Shown here piece by piece: positions 23,760 through 35,692 of a stretch of 64,000 nt of DNA; position 1 is the first letter of the stretch, and the number at the start of each line of letters is the position of its first letter. This DNA is from Diphasiastrum complanatum (taxonomy: Eukaryota; Streptophyta; Lycopodiopsida; Lycopodiales; Lycopodiaceae). The notes below the pieces were generated by a model. It saw only the letters and a list, made by a program, of their open reading frames with translations, was not told where the DNA came from and searched no databases. The stretch spans positions 6,545,982-6,609,981 of the forward strand of contig CM055109.1 in the NCBI GenBank assembly GCA_029204225.1. The letters run 5' to 3'. The translations under genes were made by a program, and so were the position numbers.

Positions 23760-24295
23760 CTAGTTTTCACATGTAATGGAACTCTTGCACCAAACTCGAG
23801 CATATTTTTTTTGGTCATATCCTACATTCATTAGAATAGGACAACAACTTCTCAATGTCTTGGTTAAGTTGTATTTTAGATGGAAACACCGAGATGATTG
23901 GAGCAAATAATTGAGAATATAATTTGAAGTGTACAATATTTTTTGATATAAAGATGGCTGCATTTGTGTAAATTACTTTTTAATAACATATCACAACAAA
24001 TGGAATATGAAATTAGAGCTTCACAATTAATCAATCAACTTGATTAGATGGCATCAAACATTCGCAATTGGAAGATATTCCATTGATTGAATTAAGGGAA
24101 ACAGGAGTATTTTTAAAAACCTATGTTGAAAAGCAAAAAATATATCATGTTTTGAGTACATGGTTGCATCCGCTATTGTCTTATGCTCGCCTATTCATCT
24201 ATTTTTGTACAAGCTACTTATTGAATTCAATGATTCAGTCTTATTGGGTTCAATATTATGTCAGAAAAAATATATGCTTCCATAATCTACTCTAA
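23760..24295 (-). repeat. Repeat B, copy 2 (LTR-like)
   Basis: Mirror of 45262-45755 and relative of 16849-17335. At 24160-24295 it shares TTGCATCCGCTATTGTC and CAATATTATGTCAGAA with the copia-2 LTR. Confidence 0.7.
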
Positions 24296-24839
24296 TCTGA
24301 TTACTTCTTGGCTTATCACCAAATTATAAACTTGAGGCTTGCACTTTCAAATAGGAGCTCATAAGTGGTTGCCTTGGATTTGAATGTTGCATGGCATTTA
24401 ATAAAACTCTTACTTTGTGAATGTCAATGCGTCATGCATAGGACTTCTATTAAACATTTATCTTGGAGCAAAACTTATTGTTCATGATGAAGTTTGCTAC
24501 AAGTGGTTAGTTTTCCTTTGCTATTTACACCCTAACACAAATATCACATAAAGTAAAAACTTCAATATTGATATTATGTTGTTGAAAGGTCTTTTTCTTC
24601 ACCTATGTCACGTGAGGGCCTTGAGTTGTTGCCCTTAGCCTATTCAACTCACAAGATGGAAGGGCCTCCAAACTAGCCTTTTGCAACTTCCATAAGTCTC
24701 AGACATTAATGGAATGATGGTCTGATCAGAATGAATCTCAAAACATTTGGTGAAGCAAAAAAAATGTTTGTTTCTTGATTTATGATTTTCTTATGGCAAA
24801 AATCCCATTATTTTTCCAATGTTGCTACTTAATAGTTAT
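24296..24839. other. No gene recognised
   Basis: AT-rich sequence mirrored at about 44800-45260. No motif stands out. Confidence 0.5.
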
Positions 24840-25880
24840 CTTAATGCTGATTGTCAATCCAATTGAGGCCTTTACAACAAACATCTCTACACATGAATAC
24901 CACAATTTTAAATTACAACCAATAGCTCTACAACATACATTTACACCAATTTGACAGCTTAGCCAACACCTTTTAATCAGATTTTTATAAAAGCCAATTT
25001 TTAAAGTTGAGCTAAGATATTTACATCAAAAGATGAAACAACACTTCACATCAAATCCAATGGTTTTATAAGTATGTAGTAGCATCAAGAGATTTGAATC
25101 GAATCTTGCAAACCCAACAAATTCAACAACATTTAAAGCTGAGGCAACGCCTATACAGCCTAAGCCAATGGCTTCAAATGAGTTTGATAGTTGAGCCAAC
25201 ACCTCTTTTCATCAATTCTTTCCAAAACCAATTTTTTAGATTTTTGAAGACAACACGTATACTTCAAATGTCTACAACATCAGGCAACATCTTTACAAAA
25301 ATCTAATGTTCTCAAAATTATAAACCTGCGAGCAGACATCCTACATGTATGCAAAATGAAGCAACAAGTTTACAACAAATCAAACATGCCTAGAACTTTA
25401 AAGCTGAGAAAACACATTCACACAAAATGCCATACACAAATGCTGTCAGCACTCAAAGCATCAACCCTATTGATTGTTGTTGAAAGTATCACCTGCACCA
25501 TTAGCACCATCACTTGTGAACACCAGCAGGTAGTGTCATGATTTCATGGAGAAATAATACTACACTTACTAGAAAAGGAAGATGCTTACAAGATGAGGCA
25601 ACAACTTCACATCAAGTCTAAGGTCTTCAAAAGGCTGAAGGAGAGTCGAGACATTTGACCTAAGTACTTAAAAAGTACACCCAACAATTCCATAACGTTT
25701 GAAGTTGAGGCAACACCTTTTCTATCAAATCCTTTCAAGAGAAGTATAAAGGTAAGGAAAGACATTGACATCAAATGTCTACAAGATGGCAACACCTTAC
25801 AGAAATCCAACATTTTTTTAACTACGAACTGTAAAGCTGAGAAAACATATTTACACCAAATCTTAACACAAACATTGATC
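24840..25880 (-). repeat. Degenerate GTTGCCTCA-rich tract, left copy
   Basis: On the minus strand, variants of GTTGCCTCA(A/T)CTT recur every roughly 60-120 bases with intervening TTTGATGT- and TTGGCTTTT-like words. They look like a decayed tandem repeat. The tract continues repeat A (25886-27275) on its 3' side and is mirrored at 43680-44720. Confidence 0.6.
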
Positions 25881-25885
25881 ACGTC

Positions 25886-27275
25886 TCACGATCCCTGCTT
25901 GAAACATCTCCACCATCAGCACCATTGCTGGCGAATATATACCTGCAGGTAGTGTCATGATCCCAACATGGCGTGAACTGTTAACAGGAGGTAGTGTCGT
26001 GATCCCAGACCCTCCCCGAAATCCTTTTTTATTTTACATGAGCATTTTCCTACTTGCTTTGACCAAGGATGGTTTGCGGAATCCTACGGGCAACCAGGTC
26101 CAAGCAAAACGTGAGAAACACGTTTTTTCCATCTCTCTCTCTCGTGCTATGGCTTGTGACTAATTCAACACGTGCATGAAATATATCTAGAGCCAGCCTA
26201 GAGATTTCCAGATCAGACCCATTCACAAAGTGGGAGAAGAAGCTAATGCACTCAATCTTGAACATCCCCTAAAATACGCTTAAAATAACAAATTTAGCTT
26301 CAAAAAAGGCTGAGTGGCAATCCAAACTGATGCATCTGAAGTCATCTATAGTAAGCACAAGAATCATACCGGCTTCCTGAACAGTACACATAAGTCTGCA
26401 AGCAGATTTCACTGGCAGTTACAGATATGTGCACTGTACGTGAAGCTGGTAAGTTTGTTGCACTTTAGCTGGCAAATAATTCAGCCTGATGTAGTGTTAA
26501 TGCTCACAATCCATGATGAGACTGAGCTACTCATCTGTCTCCGATCGCATTTTCCTTCGTATGAGAGAGAGAGAAAGGGAGAGAGCCAGAGAGAGAGAGA
26601 GAGAGCACCCAAACGCACAAGATTGAAAGTCAGAGCTGGTGATGCTGGGAACAACGTACGTACTTATCCAAACTGAAATATGCATCGGAGGTGGTGGTGC
26701 TGACGTTGCTGCTGCTAAGGAACAGCTCAACTATCCAGTATATCTTTGCAGCTAGCTGTGTCAATGTACACAAATATTCGAGGGAGTAGAGTTAGCTCTG
26801 AATGCGGATCGTGGGAATCCACAACTTGTTGGCATTTTCCCGACCAAAACCCATAAACATTTCCCAATACAATGCATACCCACAATCCCAAAGCTGCAAA
26901 TACCATTATCCATGATATTCCAGGAAAGAGCAAGGATGACATCTCAAGCGCTATTCCTTCGGAACAGTGGCCACATGCTGCAAAAGAGCACCTTTTTCAC
27001 ACGGAAGCAAGGGAGCTGGCAAAATACAGAAAGCGCGTCTGGCCGCTGACGTAGAGATAGTTGATTCGAGCAAGATAAGAAAAAAAACAGAAGATAGAAA
27101 ATGCTGATTTCTTTCAATGCCGCAAGCCACGCCAGTCTCGAAATAGTACATCAGCTCTTATTGTACGACATGCCCTTTAGACACAATTGCAGGTAGTGCC
27201 TCAATGGTAAGGCTTCTTTCAAGCACATGTGAGACCAAAGGAATCTATTTACATTTTCTATTCCATGGAACATTC
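25886..27275 (-). repeat. Repeat A, copy 3
   Basis: Minus-strand copy, mirror of 42270-43665 and close to 119-1646. The CACTACC motif is at 27198-27192. It joins gypsy gag sequence at one end and the GTTGCCTCA tract at the other. Confidence 0.85.
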
Positions 27276-27300
27276 CAAGTTTTCAACTCTGCTCCTGAAG

Positions 27301-28375
27301 CTAGATAAAGTTCATATCTATAATTGATGGCTTCAGTTTCCAAACTAATTTTTTGCACAAGACGAGAATTAATATAATTATGAGTTGAACCATTAGAACA
27401 CTCACTTCTTGATCTTTAATTGTGCCAGTTAAACGGAAAAGTTTATTAGGAAAGAAAGAAGTAGTACTAAAAGAACATTCACGCTTACAATCTATCAAGT
27501 TAATTTCCAAAGTCTTACCATTACCTCCTTGGATCTCGATCATATGAGTCGACATTTTTTTCCTTTTTGGACAAAACTTTATCATATGTCTAAGCTTTTT
27601 ACAGATGAAACATAAGTTTTCTTTTTTAGCCTTTTTCGGGGACACATATTTCCTGGGTCTCTTTCTCTTCGGTTTTCCGCTGCTTGATCCAATTCATCAA
27701 AATATTTTACTTGGTCTGGACCATGCTTCTTCTCCTCCTTGGTTTTTAAAGCAGTTGGAATTTGCGCAAACTACTTCCTGGATGCCACCGTCGTGGAATC
27801 GTATGCTTTCCAAATTTGAAATACATCCTCGAGGCTTTGAAGCACATTTCACCTACATTCATTTTGATAGTCGGCTGGCAAACCTAGAACAAACTATGAC
27901 CATAGTGCCAACTTTGCATCGAATGATGGAACCCTATTCCGTAGGTCCATAAATTTCTGGATATAAGAGTCCAAGCTCTTTGTACCCATTATGTAGTTCA
28001 CAAATTTTAGATAGTAGTCAACGTCATCAGGAAAAGCTTTTCTCAAGACTTCCGCAAACGCATTTCATGCAATTGGCTTTACCAGTAAATCTCGCCACCA
28101 TGATGACACTTTGTCGCGCCGAAGAACAACACAACACTCTCAATTTTATTCTCATCTGGAACTCCATGAAGACTGAAGTAACTACTCCACTTGGCGAGCC
28201 AGTCTTTGACGACTTCAGGTTTCTTCTCCTTCTCCCCTCCTGAATAAATCTCTGGTTGAAAACTGAGATTGGGTGAAGATAACCATTTGACTTGGTTCAG
28301 AATAACCATATTTGCTAATCTCTCATTATTCTGATTATTCATATCGTTGAGCGTCGTACTCAACTGCTAGGAAAT
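27301..28375 (-). pseudogene. Gypsy (chromovirus) gag-protease remnant, left copy
   Basis: The gag segment at 28363-28079 contains FQPEIYSGGEKEKKPEVV and DWLAKWSSYFSLHGV, the usual gypsy gag helix-rich region. A broken stretch follows, then at 27645-27301 a zinc knuckle (CFICKKLRHMIKFC, fitting CX2CX4HX4C) and the start of a retropepsin region (FRLTGTIKDQEVSVL) lacking a clean DSG. It points away from the integrase fragment at 28745-29440, which is not a normal element layout. Confidence 0.82.
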
Positions 28376-28744
28376 CACCATATAAGATGATGCAGTTGGA
28401 TTTGCAGCTTAATTTGAAGTTTCTTCGACCATCTTGATTTATCTATTCCTGAAAATTACTAAAAGTAGTTAATATCTAATTGACTATAAGTGAAGTCCAG
28501 TTGACCAAAATCTGACTAAAATTGACTCCATTATGGTCAATTCACTAATTTTAGTACATTTCATAAATAACTCAAGAAATTGGAAAAAACGAAAAATTTT
28601 GAATTTTCAGATTTTAATTTTTTTTAAAAATTTTATGTAACTTTAAAATTCGTCAAAAACATTGTCAGTATTTAGGTAATCAAAATAATAAAAAAAAATT
28701 CATTGTTCGATTCCTAATCTTACTGAATTTAATGTCTATTAGGC
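28376..28744. other. AT-rich joint between divergent gypsy pieces
   Basis: No gene. It contains related words such as GTCCAGTTGACCAAAATC and TTATGGTCAATTCACTAA and a T-rich run. Mirrored at 40815-41189. Confidence 0.55.
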
Positions 28745-29440
28745 ATGCATGACATGCGACAAGATATTTTGAAGACAAATGTTTCTCACAGACAATCTCA
28801 TTGGGAAGATTACCTCCCATTGATTGAGTTTGCATATAATAGTAGAAAACATTCTTCTACAGGTTACATTCCTTTTATGCTTATGTACAATTTCCAACCT
28901 AGATTTCTAGTAAATGTTGAAACAAAGTATGTTAAGATCCAGTTGTTGATTACATGTATGATATGCAAGAGATGTTGCAAGTGGTTAAAGATGGTATCCA
29001 TAGTGCTCAGGAGAGAGCTAAACACTATAACGATCTTAAGAGATATCCAAGAGATTTAAAAGTTCATGACTGGGTATATCTTGGGATTTCAAAATAGTCT
29101 AAGATCTTACATACAGGGAAGCATTACAAATTGTCTACCCATTTTTGTAGACCATTTAAGATTGTACGTAGAATTAAATCTTTGGTGTATGAACTTGATC
29201 TTCAAGGAAAATCGACTGCACACCTAGTATTTCATGTAAGTCATTTGAAACCAGGTTTACATGAAGGTGATATAGTGGGATCAGATGATAATTTATTCCA
29301 TTTGGAAGATTTGTGGCTTAGTGTACCTTTGGAACCTGAGAAAGTGCTCAGAACCAGAGATAAACAATTGAGAAATCGTTCTATCTCTTAGTGCTTAATT
29401 TGGTGGAAAGGTCGTACTGAGGATGATGATTCGTAGGAGA
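28745..29440 (+). pseudogene. Gypsy integrase C-terminus and chromodomain, left copy
   Basis: Begins inside integrase (VSHRQSHWEDYLPLIEFAYN), passes through a frameshifted stretch, then reads FKIVRRIKSLVYELDL, HVSHLKPGLHEG and a chromodomain-like PEKVLRTRDKQLRNRSIS with a W-W core near 29400. About 700 bp with the catalytic core is deleted at about 28765 relative to 39440-40640. Confidence 0.85.
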
Positions 29441-29499
29441 GAATTGAGAGCATAAAGAAAAAAATTTCTAAGTTCAGCTTCGGAGGACAAGAGCAGTTC

Positions 29500-29512
29500 A
29501 AGGGAAGAAAGA
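29500..29512 (+). promoter_or_regulatory. Gypsy polypurine tract
   Basis: AAGGGAAGAAAGA immediately precedes the TGTTATG start of the 3' LTR, the usual plus-strand priming site. Confidence 0.75.
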
Positions 29513-30055
29513 TGTTATGTCCAAGACCAATACCTAGTATTGAGTATACTCCTAGTCTTGGATACACGGTACTCCAGTGAAACAAGCTGTTAGTTATGCC
29601 ACGTCATACTAGATGTGACCCTAAAATAGCTAATATTGTTGTGAGGCCCAAAACACACTAACTAGAGTTAGTACAAGGTTTGGGACAGTGTATGTCGATA
29701 TCAATTCTATGAATAGAAGATCCATGCATAGATTCTCTATTCTAGATGAATCTATGTATAGGGGAGTTAGGACTTTGCATGTCTATGTGGACAGGTAGTT
29801 CTAGGCTCTATATAAGGAGGCCAAACTCGTCCTACTACTCACATTTGTGGTTGATTCATTGCCACTCACTCTACTTTCATGCTGCCTATATATGGCTTGG
29901 GGGTGAAGCTTCTAGAGGTTGATTGGTTGCTTCTACTTGGTTGGGTGGTTTCTTTATTGTGTTTGTCTTGTAAGTAGGATCTTGAGGAGCTTTCCCTTAT
30001 AATTTCAATTCTTCATTTTTAATTCAATAACTTGTTACTTCTTCAACCAGTGCAT
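29513..30055 (+). repeat. Gypsy 3' LTR, left copy
   Basis: Starts TGTTATGTCC after the polypurine tract. It contains a TATA-like CTATATAAGG at about 29808 and AATTCAATAA near 30020. The 3' end is estimated. The right copy (38970-39350) has lost about 310 bp after TACTTTCATG. Confidence 0.7.
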
Positions 30056-30194
30056 TATTTAGATTTTGCAATGATTTAAAACTCTTATTCATGTTTGAAA
30101 TATGACAATTTGCAGTATTCAACAAAGTCTCAACTTGAATTCTTCAAGAATCCAAAGCTCTACAATAACCAAGAAGACCGTTAGTACCTTCCAC

Positions 30195-31140
30195 AACAAA
30201 TTTTATTGAACTATGTACATCAGAAAACTGAGGAGGAACATTTTTTAATGGATTGGTCCTATTGTAACCTATCCTAGTTGTACCTTGTAACTTACCTACT
30301 AGATTTTACCAATAAAACCTTAAAAAGATTATGAAAATGGGTCCTACAACTAGCCTTAACTCAAGCTCACTCTATGCATTTGATAACGTGAATAAATTCA
30401 GATGGAGTTCGGATATGATTGTTGGTCACTGCCTGCTATATATTCTTACAATCCTCCAAAATGTAGATAGACACTACTGACCTATGTTTAAGTTAATTCA
30501 GCATTCAACAAGATTGAACCTATGTGCAGAATAGATAAAACAAAGCAAATGAGATAGAGGAACAATAAGCAGGCAATAGTTCAATCGAGATCAGACAATT
30601 CAGACTGATATGTGCATAATGGCTACAACATCATCTATTGATACTCTTGGTTTGAGAATTGGCATGAGAGAAGTGATGTTCTACGCTTACTAGTGGACTG
30701 CTTGGATCTCTGTGGATCTTGCTTACAATATCTCGCTCACTGGCAGACTTCTCTATTCTGTATTTATGTCTATGTATATGTATATAGTTTGGTGCATCTA
30801 GCAATTGCATATATTCAGAGTAATTTCTTGATTAGACAGATTAAACAATCTAAGACTAATCATAGATTACAAGAGCGACGGATTAAGCACGTCCTAATGC
30901 TCTTCTGTTGACATCATCATATCATATCAGGGATTTGTACTATAAGGTACTTCTTTGATCTTCTTTGTCCTTTTGAGTGTGAGGTGTCGAAAGTATTTGA
31001 CCTTTGGGTGTCTCGAACATTTTCGTTTCGCGTCGTTTGACTTTCTCCTGTTGTTCGCGAACATTTCATTTTCGAGGTCTTCGAGATCTTCAAGAAATTT
31101 GTTAGGTTGGGAGTCAAGAGCTAGGAGAGCTTTGGTAATA
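30195..31140 (-). repeat. Copia-3 LTR, left copy
   Basis: Mirror of 38020-38775 plus about 200 bp of flank (30195-30400) shared by both arms. It is related to the copia-3 5' LTR in the spacer (32590-33725), for example at CTGCCTGCTATA and the TCTACATTTTGGAGGATTG region. It lies 3' of the RNase H trace on the minus strand. Confidence 0.75.
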
Positions 31141-31205
31141 GAAACACTTTGTTTCTTCAGCTCCCTCTCAAAGCATGGTAGCTTTACGAGTCGAAGACTG
31201 CTCCT

Positions 31206-31639
31206 CTATTTCTTGAACAATTCTTTGTCTAAAGCTTTTGTGAAGATGTCAGCAACCATCTTCTTCGTTCCAATGAAAGTAGTCTGTAGCTTCTTATTTT
31301 TTATCAGATCCCTTATCAAGTGGTACTTGATTACAATGTGTTTCATCTTTGAGTGAAACATGGGATCCTTTGTCAGGTGTATTGCGGATGTATTGTCCAT
31401 CTACAAAATTAGAGGCTCATTTCTTGTTTTACCTAGTTTGTCAAGGAACTGTTTAAACCAAGCCTGACTATCTTCACTGTGTTTGTCTCTGGCATATAGA
31501 TTCTATAGTATGACGAATGATTATCATATCCTACAAGATATCCTTGTTCTACTTTCTCATCAAGCTTCTTTCGAAGCTTGTCAGGACCTTTGTTGCACAG
31601 CCAAAGATTCGAGTATGAGTCAAATTGGGTTTTCTACCC
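31206..31639 (-). pseudogene. Copia-3 integrase/RNase H end, left copy
   Basis: On the minus strand, a short integrase-end stretch (KLDEKAEQGYLVGYD-like) is fused to the RNase H C-terminus: MDNTSAIHLTKDPMFHSKMK, then KYHLIRDLI and MVADIFTKALDK. Reverse transcriptase is deleted. Mirror homology ends at 31639. Confidence 0.85.
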
Positions 31640-32097
31640 TCTGTTTTCTTTTCTTGTCTTTGTTTCCCTTGTGCGAAATAAAGAAACGACATAAGACCAC
31701 ACTCAAATCTAAACTAAAAAGTAACATGAAATAAGATTTGGGCATCAAAAGTAACACTAAGGACTCCAATAATATGATCTTAGACAACATGGATATGCGT
31801 AAGAATCATAGTTTATAGCAAGGGAGTAGAATGGCACAGATCTGCCCTACTACCTAGTATAAACATTGGCAGTCTCTTACATAGTAATAATCACATCTTT
31901 CCTATACAGTGTCCTGATACCATGGATGTTATGTCATTCCGATATAACATTCATGGCAACACTTCACCTTACCTCTGTTAGTGTCACTTTAGACTCTTGG
32001 TGAGATACAACTGGAAAGCATGGATATGCTCAGGAGTATGGACAGCAGTGTGTGACATACCTTACGCTGTAAGGGTCACTTGCCTTCCACGCTGAGA

Positions 32098-32460
32098 GGA
32101 CCTAGGCCTGGGCCTGATTTTGATTGCTCTGATAGGCTGTCGGCTATGGAAGAAGAGGCAAAAATGCTGAAAGAAGCTTTGACAAAATGCAATGGCGAGC
32201 TTCAAGAAACAAGATTGATGTGTGCAAGAACAGCAAAAAAGCTTTCACTAGAAGAGCACCTCATAGGGGTTCCAAAAAACTAATGTGAATTTCAGAAAGA
32301 ACTTTGCCCCCCTACAGTAATCCAAAATCACCGTAGAACAGTATTTTCTACAGATCAGATGGGTAAACAGATGGATTTGATAATACAGGCTGAAGAGAAT
32401 TGGCCCTTGTTGGAAGAGACAGATCTAGCTCCTCATTCTAAACTTAATGTTGTCTAGTAG
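32098..32460 (+). pseudogene. Filament-like plant protein fragment
   Basis: The frame reads PGPDFDCSDRLSAMEEEAKM, then LKEALTKCNGELQETRLMC and ARTAKKLSLEEHL, then a stop at 32281. More related-looking sequence runs to a second stop near 32460. The MEEE.KMLKEALAKRNSELQ..R..CAKTA.KL block is characteristic of filament-like plant proteins (FPP; long coiled-coil, microtubule-associated, from family knowledge). Full proteins are about 900-1000 residues; only about 60-120 codons remain. No start or splice sites can be assigned. Recognition is from memory, without a search. Confidence 0.65.
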
Positions 32461-32511
32461 CCTATCGCAAATCAAACATCTCTATTCTCTATGATGGAAG
32501 TGAAAAAGATT

Positions 32512-32513
<2 letters not shown>

Positions 32514-32582
<69 letters not shown>
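32514..32582 (+). repeat. (TC)n microsatellite, about 34 units
   Basis: 69 bases of uninterrupted TC between the FPP-like fragment and copia-3 LTR sequence. Confidence 0.97.
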
Positions 32583-32585
<3 letters not shown>

Positions 32586-32589
32586 GCAA

Positions 32590-33725
32590 TAATATGAAGA
32601 AACAAAATGTTTTAATTGCCAAAGCCTTGCTAGCTTTCCACCCTGATTTTGACAGAAAAGACACACAAAACAAAAATGTTCGTGAACAATTTTGTGACAC
32701 AACACAATATTGTTTTGCGACACAAAATCATTCTTGCTCCATGAAGGACCAAGAAGATCAGCCAAGTACCAAGGGGTACAAGTATTTGATCAGACATCAT
32801 GAAATCAGCAGAATTACTTTAGAACATGGCTAATCTGCCACTCTTGTAATTCGTGATTAGTTGTAGATGTTTAATCTTTCTGATCTGGAAGTTACATGAT
32901 GCGACACGAAAAAGTTCACGAACTATATACTTTCTGCTTGATGCATAATACTGTAAGACGAAAAATATACAGAATACATGTCCGCCTGTGAGTGAGACAA
33001 TTTTGTACGATGATCCAAAAGTCCACTAGTAAGCAAGACATTATTCGTGAGAGAATTGTATTTCTCTCACGCCAGTGCATTGTGTGGATCTGTCGCACAT
33101 TGCATGAAATCAGAAGATCACTAGATAATATTGTAGCTGTTATGCACATATTATTCTGAATGATTGTATGATATTGAATGAATATTTGTCTGCTACTATT
33201 TGTGTATCTGATTCACTTGTTTATTCAATTCCACACATTGGTTTGATTTAGTTGAATGCTATAATAATCTATAACGTAGATCAGTAGTGTCTGTCTACAT
33301 TCTGGAGGATTGTAGGAATGATATAGCCGATAGTGACAAACAATCATATCGGAATTCCACACGAACTGATTTTATTCGCGAATGCTTTCGCTTCATGTTT
33401 CACTTCGCAATCACTTGGCTATAAGCGTAAATCAATTTCAGAGCTCATTTAAGTTTTGTTTTGTTTTGCTTTGCTTCGTCTAGTTTTGTTTTGTTTCGTT
33501 TCGTCTCGTTACAGAGCCTGATTGATCTTTTTGAGAATTTTTCTCTTTCATTTAGTTTAGGTTAGTTTCGTTGTAGAGCTTGACTGGATCACAAATTCTT
33601 TTTGAGCAGCAATCATTCGTGATCAGAACAGTTTTGTGAAATGTTCGTGAATCATTCGAGAGATTCCTATCAGTTCGTAACCAGAATTTTACTGAAATTT
33701 TTCACAATTTGCACACTTTCCACCA
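32590..33725 (+). repeat. Copia-3 5' LTR
   Basis: Related along its length to 38020-38775 (for example CCAAAGCCTTGCTAGC, AATCTGCCACTCTTGTAAT) but extends about 350 bp farther, ending CACACTTTCCACCA one base before a primer-binding site. The start is uncertain because homology with the RNase H-LTR joint at about 38010 continues a few bases upstream. Confidence 0.7.
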
Positions 33726-33726
33726 G

Positions 33727-33739
33727 TGGTATTAGAGCC
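33727..33739 (+). promoter_or_regulatory. Copia-3 primer-binding site
   Basis: TGGTATTAGAGCC, one base from the canonical initiator-tRNA-Met site of copia elements, lies one base after the LTR end. Confidence 0.85.
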
Positions 33740-33838
33740 ACCTTGTCATAGTCAGACATAGCCGAAAAGCTATCAGATTCAAGAGGCTAAGCATTCAAAG
33801 AAAGAACCATTGACAAGTGAGAACAAAATTCAGGAGCA

Positions 33839-35690
33839 ATGGCTTCAATAAGCATCATACAATCCAAGACCTGTACAGTTCTATATTCATCAGTATCTAA
33901 CTTCAAGCATGGCAGGTTAAGACCTCGTTGATACTAAAGGGAGATGGATTATTCCCCTGGGTAGATGGCACTGAGGAGATGCCTACAACAACAGGCAAAG
34001 AGCTACGCGAATGGAGGGAGAAGAATGACAAGGTAGTAGCCTTGTTATCATCATCCATCGAGGATAGCCTGACTCTTGACCTGGCTACACTCTCTAAAGC
34101 AAAAGAGATGTGGGATACTCTACTCACAAGATTTCAGACAAAATCACACAGTCAGATAATGATGTTTGAAGATCAGTTGACAAATCTGCAGTGGGATGGC
34201 AAAGACCTCACTTCCTTTATTAGAAAGATGAAGGATCTATTCCTTTCACTACACAATTATGGAGCAAAAAATGCAGTGTCATCAGAGAAGCAGCTCATTA
34301 TCTATTGAGAGCCTTACCAGGATCCTTTCAGACAACCAGAACACTGCTAGCAAAGGATCCTACAATGACACTCGAAAAGGCAATTGTCGAGATTCAAGAA
34401 GAAGTCGAGGCTCGAGAGCACCTTGATCACAAGGATTCTTCTGACCAAGCTCTCTACAACAACAAGGAGAAGACAAAGAAACAATTCAAGCATAAGAGGG
34501 AGTTAAATCGAAAGTAGGATCGTGATCAACAAGTAGAAGGAACTAGCAAAGACAAATGGAAGAATAAAGAAAGGTCGAAACGGCAAAGTGGAGACAAGAA
34601 TATATGCATGAGATGCACACGTGAAGGACATACTATCGATTCGTATTGGCTTAATCTAAAAATTGAGTGTATCCACTGCCACAAAAAGGGTCATGCAGCC
34701 ATGGATTGCCGTCTGAATCCAAGAAACAAATCAGCTCAAAGCAGATAGGAGAACAGTAATAGTTCGTCCTATGTCGAGGATCCAGAGAGCTCAAAGATGG
34801 GCGAAGAAAGATCAAATCATGGTAATTCGACTGCCTACATCTGCATAGACATGTGTGCAGTGCACAAGAGGTAGTTCTTGATTCAGGAGCTATCTCACAC
34901 TTTGTTACATCAAGATGAATCATGTCTGATTTCCAAAGTGCAGATCCATCATGATTTATCGTTCTTGGAGATGGATCAAAACATTAAGTGAATGGTATTG
35001 GTTCACTGTGGCTCAACATGAATGGCAGAGACAGACGACTCGAAGATGTTCTGTTCATGCCTACACTACAACAGGATTTGCTATCAGTGGCAAGAATAAC
35101 TGATGTAGGGATGAGTGTAACATTTTCAGATGAAGCATGCAACGTTGTTGATGCAAGTATCAATACTCTGATCACTCAAGGTAGAAGCAAAGGCAATCTG
35201 TATCACTTGAAGGTACGCCTGCCTGCAAATCAAGTGCATCAGACTCATGATGATTCGCCAGATACTCTATGGCATAGGAGACTATGGCATATGAATTCAA
35301 TGGCACTATATCAAGCAAGCCATCATGGAGCAATCACAGGGGTGAGCATCTCGAATGCAACCAGTTCGATGACCTATGATGCATGTTTGAAGGGTAAGAT
35401 GTCACACACTCCTTTTGTCAAGGACTCCTATAGAATGACCATGATTTTGGAGTTAGTGCATTTCGACATCTATGGGCCGTTATTGATGATTACAATAAAT
35501 TTGCTAGAGTCTATTTTATTCACAACAAATCAAAAACATTTGACAAATTCACAGAGTATGTGAATTGGATATAGAGATGCACTGGTAATAAAATGAAGCA
35601 GATCAAAACAGAGCGAGGTGGAGAATACATCATGAATCACTTCACTGGCTTCTACAATGATCGTGGTATCTTGCATGTCTTCAGTAATAG
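33839..35690 (+). pseudogene. Copia-3 gag-protease-integrase remnant
   Basis: ATG at 33839 opens gag but needs a frameshift near 33900 to reach GDGLFPWVDGTEE. Gag continues (AKEMWDTLLTRFQTKSH) across a stop at 34306 and a second frame to 34517. Two zinc knuckles follow: CMRCTREGHTIDSYW (last Cys lost) and CIHCHKKGHAAMDC. The protease motif LDSGAISHFVT is near 34880. Pre-integrase LWHRRLWHMNSM is at about 35270, then integrase with HFDIYGP. The trace is cut at about 35690 by copia-4 LTR sequence. Many stops; not functional. Confidence 0.88.
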
Positions 35691-35692
35691 AG

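Noticed and set aside
30955-31356. 133-codon plus-strand frame
   Set aside because: Antisense shadow of the copia-3 RNase H and LTR region; the matching shadow occurs at 37806-38030 on the other strand.
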